Assembly (NCBI GenBank): GCA_026261815.1
Contig: JAMPIT010000354.1
Location: 620,001 to 684,000, forward strand
DNA length: 64,000 bases
DNA from: Monarcha castaneiventris obscurior
Taxonomy: Eukaryota > Chordata > Aves > Passeriformes > Monarchidae
Direction: 5' to 3'
The notes below the pieces were generated by a model. That model did no database searches, had not been told where the DNA came from, and saw only the letters and a list, made by a program, of their open reading frames with translations. Positions 1 to 12,400 of the stretch are shown here, one piece after another. Positions within the stretch are counted from its first letter, which is position 1. Each line of letters starts with the position of its first letter. Made by a program: the position numbers and the translations under genes.

Positions 1-385
1 CTGGGAGCTGTGGGCAGCCTGTCCTGGGGGTGTAGGAGTGGTAACCACCAGGCCCTGAGCATTTGTCTGTAGTCACGGAGTCCTGGTTTTAATTTCCAGT
101 AATTAAATAATTCTAAAACTACAATGAAGTTTTATTTCACTCTTCTATGAAAGCCACCCTGTGGTTCCCACATGGGATTCCTGGGTGGAAGTAGGACATT
201 GCAGCTCTTACACAAGCTGATGCTTTTGACTGCAGACCTCAAGCTCCAGGGTTGCACATGTGTGATGGTGTTCCCAAGAGCCTGAGTGTGAGACGGGATG
301 GATTTGGGCTGTCCTGGTGATCTGGGTATCTGAGGGGAGGTGCTGATGTCCCGCTAACACCCAGCACTGTGCTTTGTTCCTCCAG
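1..385 (+). other. MYO1D: MYO1D intron (partial, upstream of exon A)
   Basis: Only the 3' end of this intron is visible. It is unique-looking sequence with no repeat or motif I recognise, ending in a normal acceptor. Confidence 0.85.
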
Positions 386-439
386 TCCCGTGTGATCGTG
401 CAGCAGCCCGGGGAACGAAGCTTCCACTCCTTCTACCAG
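386..439 (+). CDS. MYO1D: MYO1D exon A (motor domain, ~189-206)
   Basis: 18 codons, phase 0 at both ends, encoding [18 protein letters not shown]. This is the conserved strand and helix that follow switch I in class I myosins (the LEKSRV..Q..GER.FH.FYQ block). Acceptor is tcctccag; the donor CAG|gtttgt departs from the gtaagt/gtgagt consensus at several positions and is the weakest donor in the gene. The preceding codons, including GESGAGKT and NxNSSRFG, must lie left of the window. Confidence 0.96.
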
Positions 440-3400
440 GTTTGTGTTCCTTTGCTGGAGCAGTGACTTGTCCCCAGTTTCCCAGAACGCTTTGGGCAGA
501 GCACTCACGGCTTTCACTCTCTCATGTATTTTGCAGAAGGTTCCCTTTGCAGCATCTTGGGTGATCTTGGGTTCTTCAGTTCTCTGTGGGGGCCTGGGCT
601 GGGAGGGAGCCTGGGAAGATGGATTGTTTTCTATCCTCCAGTCCCATATTAACACATTTATAAACTTAAAAGGAGGCTGACTAAACAAATATGGTAGGAC
701 ATTGGACTTTGACTCACTGTTTTATTTGTAGTAAGTCTAATCCCACTATTTTCTCTTGAGGCCTTTAGTCCATATGGAAGTAATTTTATGACACCGAGTT
801 GACATTTTTGGTTTTTTGGATGTTCTTTAATGTCTTCCACATTGTGTGGTGGTTCCCTGTGTGTCCTTTGGGGGATATGGTCAGCCTATTAGTATAACCT
901 TGATTCTTCAGTGGGGGAAGGGGAGGTTTGTTTATTTTTTTCCCACTTCTCCAGTACTCCATGATGGTGTGTTAGCACTTTCCTCAGGCATGTGTCATTT
1001 CCAGGAGGAAAAGTCTCTGTGTGGGCAATGTGCTTGCCAAGGCACAGCTGTGGCATGGCCCAGGTGTGAACAGGTCTGTGAGGGGGTTCAGGCTGGTTTT
1101 TATACAGTTGTGACTCTAAAGGACAGTGATTTGTGGTGGCAGAGCCCTGCACCAGTGCAGACTCTGCGTCTTGCACGTTGTGCTCCACATATTGCAGCAG
1201 TAATTAATATTTTTATTATTTTGCTTGTCAAGCAGATGAATAAGAGACAGAAAAAAGAAGGATTTTATATTTTTTCATTCACCATTTCTTAAAACACTCT
1301 TCATGCAGCTCCTGCAGGGAGGTTCTGAGCAGCTCCTGCGTTCTCTGCATCTCCAGAAGGATGCATCGGCCTACATCTACATCTGCCCTGGGGCACAGCT
1401 CAAGGTGAGGGGTCTGAGGGACCCAGGGACAGCTTAACATTGGGAATGCTGCTGGAAATGCTCAAAGCACTGCTGAGCTAGCAGAAGTTGAGATCAGTGG
1501 GGGTGAATATGGAAAGGTGATACTGGTGTGCTGTTTGTAATGAAGTTTCTGGCACTACATGATAAAGCATGAGTTTACTTAAATCACAGAAAAAAATATC
1601 CCTCTATTCTGCTTAAAATATACAAATATACCTGTGCATGCTGCATGTGTCTGCTTATAAACAGTAATAAAATGATTTATTAATAAATGCAGGTGTAGAT
1701 ATTTGACACATTACCAGTGGCAGACGTTCCATGCTCCATGATGGGTAACTTAAACTGCTTTCTGCACCAAAAAGCCATAAGGACTCATTTTTGTGCAGCA
1801 GGATCTTTGAGTTACTGAAGCACTGAGTCTTCATGTCTGACTTGTCCTCAAGGGGGAACTCTGAGCAGGAAAGAAGGGAACAAACCCATCAAGTTTTTAG
1901 GACAAGATCCTAAACAGATACATCTGGAGCTGTCCCTAGTGTTGTCCCTTTGAAGCAAGGTCCAGACCCAAGGCTCCCTGATTTCCTAGGTGCTTTTGTG
2001 AGATGCACTTTGGTACAGAAACCCAGAGACCTCTTCACGTGCCAGATGACACTCTAAAAATGTGCATCGAAAACAAACCCAGGAGGCTGCAGGGAGGGAG
2101 GGAGAGGCTCATCTTGAGAAAGGTGGAGAACAGAGATTTCCTGCTGGTGCTCTGCAGCCTCTGCTCAGAGGGTCTGTGACTGCACAAATTGTCTCTGTGC
2201 TTCTGGGACTTTTTATGAACTCTTTCTCAGCAAATTCCACTGGGAAATTTATTGTGCTGTGGTGGATTTCTGCGTGTCCTGCTGCCAGAATAAATGTGTG
2301 CAGTGCAGGGTTCAGCGTCCACGCATGCAAGATGGCATTGCAATAAGCTGGGAAACGTCATGACAGTGTCTTGCATGTGAGAAACATCAAAGTGCATCTT
2401 TATTTCCCATGGTCTTGTGAAATCCTTGCTTCCTCACAGCTGACTTCCATTAAACCCCCCTCCATCCCAAACTTCTCTCTCCCCTCAGTGTTCCATCAAT
2501 GACGGGGCCGAGTTCAAGGCGGTTGCTGATGCCATGAAGGTGATTGGCTTCAAGCAGGAGGAGATTCAGACTGTGTACAAAATCGTGGCAGCCATTCTGC
2601 ACCTGGTGAGCTCCCTGCCCATGGATATCCATCCCTGAACCCGTCCCTGGGCTGTTCCTCAGGAGGGCTTGTACTGCCAGCAGCTCTGATTTTCCTGCTG
2701 CAGAAACGCTTGGAAGCTCTCTTGGCTGGGAAAGTGTGTCCAGTTCTCAGCTCCAGTGGGGAGAGAAAGTCCTTGCTGGAACAGGGCACTGCAGTAATGA
2801 TCACGTGTATTCCTGCATGTTCCAGATCCCAAACCAGACATCCCGCTAAGTACTGGGAGCTGTTAAATGTTCTGAAAAAGGAACTGTTGGGGTTTGGCAG
2901 TGAGGGCATAGGGAGCTTCTGTCCCTTTTTGCCCTCACACTCACCTTCACCATGGTGGTTCTGCTTCACTTCATGGTGAAGGTTGAGCACAGGAAACACA
3001 GACTTAATTCTTTGTGTTCTGAGGCTGAGGAAATCCTTCCTTTTCCTGGAGCCTCCCTGGGAGCCACAGAGCCTCCTCCCCTGCACAGTGTCCCTGTAGT
3101 TCAGCTCTTGTGTTTCCCTGAGGAAAGAGGTGGGCAGGAGGAGGGTGCCAAAGAACAGCTTTGTTCCAGTTCCTTCTCCTCCCTGGGGTAGCAGTGCTGG
3201 GAAGGAAGGGAGGCAGAGCAGAGTGGGGCCATGCAGGCAGGGTGGGAGAGCACCCTCTGCTGTGGATCACCAAGGGGTATCACTGCTTAATCCTGGCACA
3301 GAAGGTACCCAGGAGCGGAGCTGTGGTGGTGGGGTGCTGCCAGTCCAGTTCCACTGGCACTGACCTCCCAGCTTCCCCACACCATTCCCGTTCCCTCTGT

Positions 3401-6400
3401 GGCAGGAGCACTGCCAGGAGAACTGCAGCCAGTGAAGACAAATGCTACATCCAGCATTTGTATACATGGTGCACTTCCCTATCCCTGGAATCTGAATCTT
3501 GGCATGGTGTTTGATTAAATCTCAGGAAGTGTTTGATGTCATTTGTCCCAAAAGCTGAGCTGAACACTGAGCAGGAATGCTTTGCTTTGAGAAAGCCTTT
3601 GCTGCTCCCACTGACCTTGGAGCTTGGAGGGTGTGGATATGGAAGACCCATCTTCCAGTGTGGCAGGGTATTTCCTACTGGGAATAACAGGTGGAAAATG
3701 GATGGACTTAGGGGGTGGTGATTCCTGTTAGTAAAGGGCAGATTGAGAAATGCTGCTGGTTGCAGGGGAACCTGAAGTTCTCTGTGGATGGAGACACTCC
3801 CATCATCGAGAACAGCAAGGTGGTGTCGGTCATCGCCGACCTCCTGTCCACCAAGGCCGAGCTGGTGGAGAAGGCGCTGCTGTTCCGGACAGTGGCCACG
3901 GGCAGGGACGTCATCGACAAACAGCACACGGAGCAGGAGGCCACCTACGGCAGAGACGCCTTTGCAAAGGTGAGTTCCAGTCCCGTTCCCCTGCACAGGT
4001 GTGGGACACTCACCCAGACACGGTTCTGCTGCCTTTGCCCATGGGCTGAGCTGCTCTCGGTGCAGCAAAGAACGGCGGTGCCCACGGAAGGCATTGCTGG
4101 CAGAACTGCAGTGCTCAGTCCCAGCAGGATTCCTGGTGGGTCCATAAGCACAGTGCTTGCTCTACATCCTGCAGATTTCTCTCTGAACCTACGTTCAGAG
4201 AGAATACCAGGCTGGCATCTGCAAACGTGTCATACAGGGAGGAATTTTCTGTGAAATGGGATCCTCAACTTCATTTTGCAGCTAAATTCAAAGAGTGGAG
4301 AGTGGAACTGGAACATCGAGAATTCAGGTTGGAAACACAAAGTGTTATTTTTTAAAAATTTTTTAAAGAATTGTAGAATGGTTTGGGTTGAAGGGATCTT
4401 AAAGACCCTCCCATTCCAACCCCCTGCAAGGACACCTTCCACGAGAAAAGTGGGTACTGATGGCAGGAGTGACAATTGTTCCTCCTCTGCTAAGAAATCA
4501 AATTATAAGGGAGGAACAGATCAAGTTATGAAGGTCCTTGATTATTAACTTGACTTCTTTTCCTGAGATCATGTATTTACCCAGCTTCACAGCACATTTT
4601 GAACATGAAGACTTTGAAGACACCTCTGCCTACAGAACATTTTCTTTGTGAAAGGTGAACAGGATTATTTTTCCGTCATCCTGTTCAGTTGTTGGGTTTC
4701 TGTGACTGACCTCTCCCTGCTCTTCACTATTGTTAAATAATTCTCAGGAATGGTACTTATTAGGCAGCTGAAAAGCTGACTGGAAGCAAATTAGGGAACT
4801 GCTGCACCCAGTGACCTCACTAGGATTTCAACTTGTTATAAATGAGTTTTGGAAGAAAGAAAAGAAATACTTCCATAGAATATTTTCTCCAGTCAGTAGC
4901 TGCTCACTTTCAGCAGAACATTACCTGCAGCTTGGTGGAGGCTTGGAATGAGCTGTGTTGAATTTCCTGGGAAGAGCTGAGGCAGGTGCAGGCAGAAGCC
5001 CTCAGTCTGTGTTTCCTGCAGGCCATTTACGAGCGTCTCTTCTGCTGGATTGTGACACACATCAACGATGTCATCGAGGTGAAGAACTACGACACCACAG
5101 TGCATGGCAAGAACACTGTCATTGGGGTTCTGGATATCTATGGCTTCGAGATATTTGACAATAACAGGTGAGCCACCTTCTAAAGCCCAGTGTTGTGCCC
5201 TCGCCTTTCCCAGAACACTCATCATTTTCTTCTCATGTTTTTGCAGTTTTGAACAATTCTGCATTAATTACTGCAATGAAAAGCTGCAGCAGCTCTTCAT
5301 TCAGCTGGTTCTAAAGCAGGAGCAGGAGGAGTACCAGCGAGAGGGAATTCCCTGGAAGCATGTGAGTGCTTTGGCAGGGGAGGGAGAGGTCGCTGTGAGG
5401 TCAGTGTACCAGCACAAGTCCCAGATCTGAAGTTGCTCCACATGCAGGCTCCGGTCGATGGGACATCTGTGTCCCTGCCAGCTGTCCTGTCAGCCTGGGA
5501 TCAGGCTGGGGTGGGAGCTCCCCCCTCACCTCACCACGTGTGTCCTCAGGAAAATAAGGGACTCCCGGTCTAAGATGAAATCTCTTGTGGCACCTGTGTG
5601 ATGCCACACACACAACTGTGGGTTTCTGTTCTGAGTGCTTATGGATTTTTTTAGTCGTTGATAGTAACACTTAAAAATCTTGACTTTTCCTATTCAAACT
5701 CTCTTCAGAATGCCAAGGACAGGATGTGCAGTGTCACTGTGGTGGCTGCACACAGCTGAATTGTAAAAGCCATTTTAAAAGGCATTCTGCAGCAGAGGTC
5801 TCAAGATGTTTGTGAGGGGTTTGAAAAATCACTTTCTTTGCTGTTCAGCGTAGGAGAGCAGCCTGCTTGATCTGGAATTAGAGATCTGCATGTTCAGAGC
5901 TGATTGCTCCTCGCTGTCACATTGGGTGCTATGGCCAGCACTGGTACCCTCCCATTTCTGCAGCCAAGGTCACCAACACCCTGTCTTTTGTTTCCTGCAG
6001 ATTGATTACTTCAACAACCAGGTTATCGTGGACTTGGTGGAGCAGCAGCACAAAGGGATCATTGCCATTCTGGACGATGCCTGCATGAATGTGGGGAAAG
6101 TCACGGATGAGATGTTCCTCGAGGCCCTCAACAACAAACTGGGGAAGCACGCGCACTTCTCCAGCAGGAAGGTAACCCACAGACCGTGCTGGCCTCTGCC
6201 ATCCCTTCTCCGCGTTCTGAGGTGCAATGGAACGAGGAAAAAGGGGTTTAGGGGTGGCTGGGTTGGAATGGCTGCGACTGAGTGTGAGATGAGGAGCCCG
6301 GAGCAGCTCCAGCCGCAGAGGAACCCGGCAGAGGGAGCTCCAGCACGTCCGATGGCACATCCCTTTTATTCCGGGATAAAAGGAGCCTGAGCTCGTGCCT

Positions 6401-9400
6401 TGACATACCATGATGTCATCTGGAACCAATCGATGCGCCGGCTCGGCCCACGTGTTGTTCTTCCCAGGCTGCTCTAATACATAGTGACAGTGAAATTATT
6501 CACACTCCTGCATTATTACAGCGCTGTGATTTGGGCTTTTTTCATCGTCATTGGCTGCAGAACGTGCTCCTCTCCCACTGCACCTCAGAGCACCCCGGCC
6601 TCTCACCCGGCTTTGTCTGGGCTACAGTGAGCGAATTAAAAGGCTTCATTTGTTCCTCACTTGGCAGCGGATTGCAAAATGGTCACCAGCCTGATTAATT
6701 TGAGAATCTTTCACACTAAGTAATCAAATAAAGGCCTTTAATTTATTGATGTCTCTCTACTCAGAAACGCTGTCTGAAATGCATGGCTCAGAGTGCCGGT
6801 CCCCCCTGCTCCCTCCCACCCTGGCAAAATGTTTTATGTAGGTCAGAAATACCAAATTAGCCTGGTTGTGTAAGATATGTGCTAAAGGCTGCCTCGGGGA
6901 GGCCCGGGATAAACAATGGATCTGGCTGGGGCTGTCTGAGGAGAGGCCAGGATGAAAGTAAACCAAAACCACTTTTTCCTCCCAGATGCTGCTTTCCTTA
7001 AATGCCCTTTTGCTGCAGCACACCTGATGTCTCACCTGCCACGTGCACCCGAGCTCAGGGAGGAGGACAGGGAGCTTCATTCCAGTGTTGACCCAGATTT
7101 CACGTGCCTGAGCAGTGACATGGCACGTTCTGAGAAAACCCACCTGAAAACAAGTGTGAGGCCTAGTCTGGGTTCCTGTTTGAATGCAAATGGCTTCCTT
7201 TAGTGGTAATGCTGGTGGGATGGAGCCTGGGATCCTCTGCAGTGGGGTGCTGGGGGAGTGGTCCAGTTTCTGGAGCTTTCTGGTCAGTGGATATAGAGAG
7301 AGGAGTTTGGTTTCTGTTCTGTCCTGGCTCCCACATCTGCCCAGGGAAAGGGGCTCTGCCACAGAGGGAGCAGGTGGTCCTTTAGTGCAGTGGCAGAAGG
7401 GGATGGAATTTCAGGAGGTATTATGGGAGACTATAAAATGAACATTTAAAAATAAAATCTGCTCGAGTCTTTGCCTATAGGAGTCCCCTCCCAGCAAGGA
7501 GACATTAAAGGACAGCATTGCCAGCTGCAGCGTTCCTCAGCAGGAGGTGGCGTTGTCAGAAACTGCTTGCACAGGCTACAAGGGAGACAAGGAATCTTGC
7601 TATAAATAATGTTTATGGAGGGCGTGATGGATCTGCCTGGCTTGCTAATTTCTAGTTAAATCAATAGAGCCTTGAAAACACTGACCCATAAACCTCTCAG
7701 CATAATTATTATTTTTTCTCCCCATCGCATCTCTGCAGATGTCCCAGCACCTCAGAGCTCTTCCTCAGTCCCACCCAGAACTGTTGTGGGAAGCCTGAGC
7801 CTTCTGAACTCTTCTAACTTGGATTAAAACAAAAGGCTTGATTCCATCTCATGCCCTGCCTTTGCAGACTGCAGTGGTTCTGTGCAGATCCTGTGAAGTT
7901 CCACACAGATGGGAGCTGTTCCCGAAGAGTCAAAGTCGTGTGTTGGGAGCAGCTCCCGTCCCTCAGCCCAGTTCATGCTCCGCTGCTCCCCGCAGAGCGT
8001 GTTGCACACAGGCTCCATGTGGAGAAGCTCTAGGGGGCTGTGGTGCCCTAAATAGTCGTGTCCTACTTTGTGTGCCCGGCTGCTCCGCGCTGCCGGCGCC
8101 CTTGTCCTGGGGAAGGCCGAGCAAGCCAGGAGAATGCTGGCTAACACTTCCACCAGCAGAATTTATGGCAGAATGTTGCGTTCCTGGAGCGGGGGGTGTC
8201 CTCCTCGGATTTATCTAATGCTAATCTGGATGTGCAGATGTGCCAGATGTTCTGGTGGCCCTTCCCAACATCACTGTTCGTATCCTCAACCTCCGCAAGT
8301 TCCATTTCTTTTCTGTTGATATTATACTTTGGAAGGATCAAGTGCAGTGACAGACAGTCCATGAATGCCTCAATCTTCAAATTGTGGAGAGCATCAATCT
8401 CAACAAACTGAATGTGAAGGGAGGAGTGTCAGAAGGTTCATTCCAGTCCACCTGATGTTGTGTCTCCCAAGACACTGGACAGTGGTGAATGCCCAAGTGA
8501 GAGCCCAGTATGGGACAAATGTGAAGTGATGACATGCTCCCATCTTCAGGGACATGCAGCCCAAGAACCTCCTGGTGTCCTTAATAGGGTTTTTTATGTG
8601 GTCTTCTTGGTTTATTAAATTGACAAAGACTTCCACAGCTCAGATACTCATGTGAAGAGCTCCTTCCTCCCTGTTTTCCTCCTTCCTCCCTTTTCCATTT
8701 TAGATTACACCTCTCACCTCCTAGTTTTTAAATGGCAAAACACAGTTCTCTTTGTCTTCCACTACATCATCTCCACGTTTTTTGCCATCATCTCTGGGCA
8801 TTTCTTCCCTAACCCGGAGAAGCCGAGTTTGTTGGCCCATCCTCCCAGGGCAGGCGGTCAGCAGGGGATGGGTTTTGCCCTTCAAGCCTCTCCCAGTTCT
8901 TCGTGTCCTTTTTAAGATGAAGGAGGGTGGGTAAAGGGACTGTTTGGGGCCCATCAGTTCCTGTGAACTTTGCCCTTTCTCAGTGGGAATCCCTGCCCTG
9001 CTGGGGCGTTTTCATTTGCTCTGCTTTGCCCTCATTTAGCTCCCGCAGTTTCTCCCAGGCAGCCCTCAGTGATTAAGTGCCACCACCCAGCCCCACGACC
9101 TTCCCATTGCCCTCAGGTTATGGCTCATTTCAGATGCTGTGAAAGCACAGCCTCACTGCAGGCTCCCACAGGATTGCCATCTTTCCAACACTTTTCTCCT
9201 GTCTTTACTAGCCCTCAAACGCTGTGAGCTGTCAGTGAGGAGCCCCATGCAAGGGCTCCCAGAAACCCAAGCAGCTGATCCACTTTATCAATGGACTTGC
9301 TGGTCTTTTTTTCACTAAGCAGACACAAAGTTAGGAGAGAATCACTCCTTAAGAAAAAACAGACCAGCAAACAGCAAAACCCCTGATTGCTGTGTTATGG

Positions 9401-12400
9401 CTCCTTCCAGCCTCTCCAGAGCTGGATGAGCTTTAGCTGGAGCCAGCTGTGCCCTGTCTGGTGTCATAGACACATTTCTTTTTCCATTTGGTATTTACCT
9501 CTTTTATTGACTTGTTGGTTTGAGCTGTGTGTTTGGGTGGCTGACAAAGGCACTCCCCAGCCCCATGCTGGGAACACACTGCAGCAAGAAAAATGACTTT
9601 GTTTTCCTGGTATTGCCTCGTTCCTCCATTTCCTCTGTGTTCTGCTGCACCTCGGTCATCCATCAGCTCTGCAGCTCCTGGTGTTCCCTTCTCCTGCCAT
9701 GCTGGACTTCACACACCTCTGGGACCTCCTGGGGACCTTGATACTCACACTCCTTGGGCTTCTCCTTGTGATTAATTTTGTGTAAAATGTATTCTATTTT
9801 TTTCATCTGTTCTTACTGTTTGAGCCAGTCTATCCTGTGCTCCTGAACACAGGTGAATTTTTGGAGTGTATCTCCCTGCACCTAATCATCCCTCCTGCCC
9901 TGTATTTCAACCATGCTAATTTCCTTTTATTTCTCCAAGACTTTTTGTGGATAGCAGATATCTGCTCGCAGCCCTCGGTGTTGTTAAATGCTGCCTGCAA
10001 AGACTTAATTCATCTCCTGCTCCTTTTGCCTATAACAAAATCCTCATTCTTATCTCATTCTCCCTTTTTAATTAAGCCAACCGTGATGGATTTTTTGGCT
10101 CCTGCTATTCCTGAAGGGATGAGTGTGTTACAGCCACTGCTGCTGAACAGCTGCCATGTGGGCACTGGACATCTTCTGTTGTACAGAAGGGATGGGATGG
10201 AAATTTGAGCCAGGGGCAGGGGGCTGGAGCAGTGGGTCTGCAGGGGGGTCCCTGTTTGAGGGGTGTCAAATGGCCAGGAGGGATCTGGGGTAGAACAAGC
10301 CTTGCTGTTGTCACAGCAATGGGCCCATTTCTCTGCTGAGGAGCTACACTACAATGGGAAAAAATGTAAAGGAAGATTTAAAAAAAGTTGTAAATTAACT
10401 CGTGGGTGCAATGTTTCTCTACAGACACAAGTGTTCTTTTTGCATAATGGTGTTTCTGAGATAATATCAATTTCCTGATAAAATTATAGGCTCTTGCAGC
10501 TTCATTTGTACAAGCACATGTTCTTACAGTGCATCCATGAAAACATTATCCAGCACTGGGTTTCACATCTGCACATGCACATAGAAAATTGAATTCCTGC
10601 AGTTCCCAGTGCTATTTTGAAGGCAGGTTGCTCTTTCATGGAGCTTGTAAATCCAGGGATGGTGTTTTAATATCAGCCCACGAGTGGTATTTTGATGTAT
10701 GTGAATTCATTTCAGCTTTGTGCCACGGACAAAACGCTGGAGTTTGACAGAGACTTCCGGATCAAGCACTACGCCGGGGATGTGATGTGAGTTGCCTTCA
10801 GAAATAAAGTTGCACCTTCTATTTTTGTCTTCCCAGCAGCTCTGAAGTGGTACAATATTCTGATTTACTGCTGCTTCTGGTGCAAGCCAGAATAGCTGTC
10901 ACACACAGTTACAGAGTGCAGTGCTTGCTTATCAATTAAATCTTCTGCTGGTGCCTTGCTCTACAGAGTGGGAATTTGTACTTGGAGTGAAACAAAAGGA
11001 GAGGGAGGGGTGGGAGTGAGGGGAGAGCAGTGCTCCAGGGGAAAAAAAAAGAGGGAAAAAAGGCAGCAGTGTTTATGCAAGAAAGCTACACTGAGCTAAT
11101 AAAATCTGGTTTAGACATCTGTTTGGTGTGATTATATAACTCTGGCTTTAAATTCTCCAATCAGTTGGAGCAGGCTGGAAGCACAGGGGAGTGAAAACCT
11201 GCAGGAGGGATCAGGGCAGGAGAGTTGGGAGGTGCTTGCCTGGAGCCTGCAGGAGCAGTGCAGGAGGTGACAGCAGTGGGAAGGGAGAGTGAGTGGAAGT
11301 GAAGGATGCACATGGTAGGAACCATTTGCTGGGAAAGCTGTTGTGTGGAATATCGCTGGAGTCACTTGATGGTTTAGGATTTGTGTAACTTCCCATATCA
11401 GAAGAAAGCGAGTTACTGAGGGAATAATTCATAATTTCTTTTACCTTGAGATTGATTTTAATTTCCAAGGATGACCAGTGTTACCAGACTGGAGCCCATG
11501 TAGCACAGGCAGGTTGTCTTATGGAGCCTTTGCTGAGCAATTCCTGACAGACATCCCTGATTTCAGGGGGTTTTGGAGGAGAAAATACAAGGTGCTGTCT
11601 TAGTGGTTAAACCTTCTGAACTGCCAGTGGCTGACAAATGGTGTAAAAGAAAACTGAAATGTGGAAGGAATCACAGATGATTCAGGCTCAGATCTTATGT
11701 GGAGCCCTAAGACTTGAGGGTGGGGAGGCCATGGCACAGGGTGCCCAGAGCAGCTGTGGCTGCCCCTGGATCCCTGGAAGTGTCCCAGGCCAGGCTGGAC
11801 GGGGCTTGGTGCAACCTGGGATAGTGGAAGGTGTCCCTGCCCATGGCAGGGGTGGATTTAGATGACTTTTGAAAGGTCCTATTCCATGATTCTGTGATTT
11901 GAGGATGGCTCTGTACAGGGATATGCAGGTTGTGGGTTGATCCCAGAGTGTGCAGGTTGGATGCAGCTTCCCAGGGTGGGATCTGCAACTCAGAAAACAT
12001 CGGCATGGGAGTCACTGAATGGGGAGATTTTGAACCTTTTCCATGAGGACAGAGCACTGCCTGCCTTGAGACTTGAAGAAGAGATGAAACCCTCAAACAG
12101 TGACCTCCTGGAGTGGTGATGCTGTGGGAATAGAGGAAGGAAGGAACCCAGAATGTGTGTGTATTGATTTCCAGGAGAGCTCCCCAGTCACTGGTCAGAG
12201 GCTGCTCTGGAATTCAGCCTTCCTCCACCACGAGAGGGGCAGACTGCACAGACTGAAAAACAAACCTGAATTTCTCTAGGATTTAACACAAGCACACGCT
12301 CAGTTTGGAGACAGAATCCTGAGTGTAACTCCTGAATTTGGGCTATCTGCCCCCTGCCCAAGTGCTGTGAGGTGTCTCAGCTGTCCCCTGCACAGCTCCA

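Larger units (their letters stand above)
6172..10715 (+). other. MYO1D: MYO1D intron G-H, 4.5 kb, free of recognisable CR1
   Basis: Notable for lacking any CR1 fragment I can recognise, unlike the other large introns. It contains two motif-dense A/T-rich stretches (6385-6800, 7440-7730) and a long pyrimidine-rich stretch (about 8640-10100). The many open frames on both strands look like chance. Confidence 0.8.

Noticed and set aside
6757..7362. 201-residue open frame on the minus strand
   Set aside because: No family resemblance, no splice context, and it lies in intron sequence; length is within chance.
10782..10787. Alternative donor five bases upstream in exon H (gtgatg)
   Set aside because: It would shift the frame and is weaker than gtgagt at 10787, which joins correctly to give GDVIYS.
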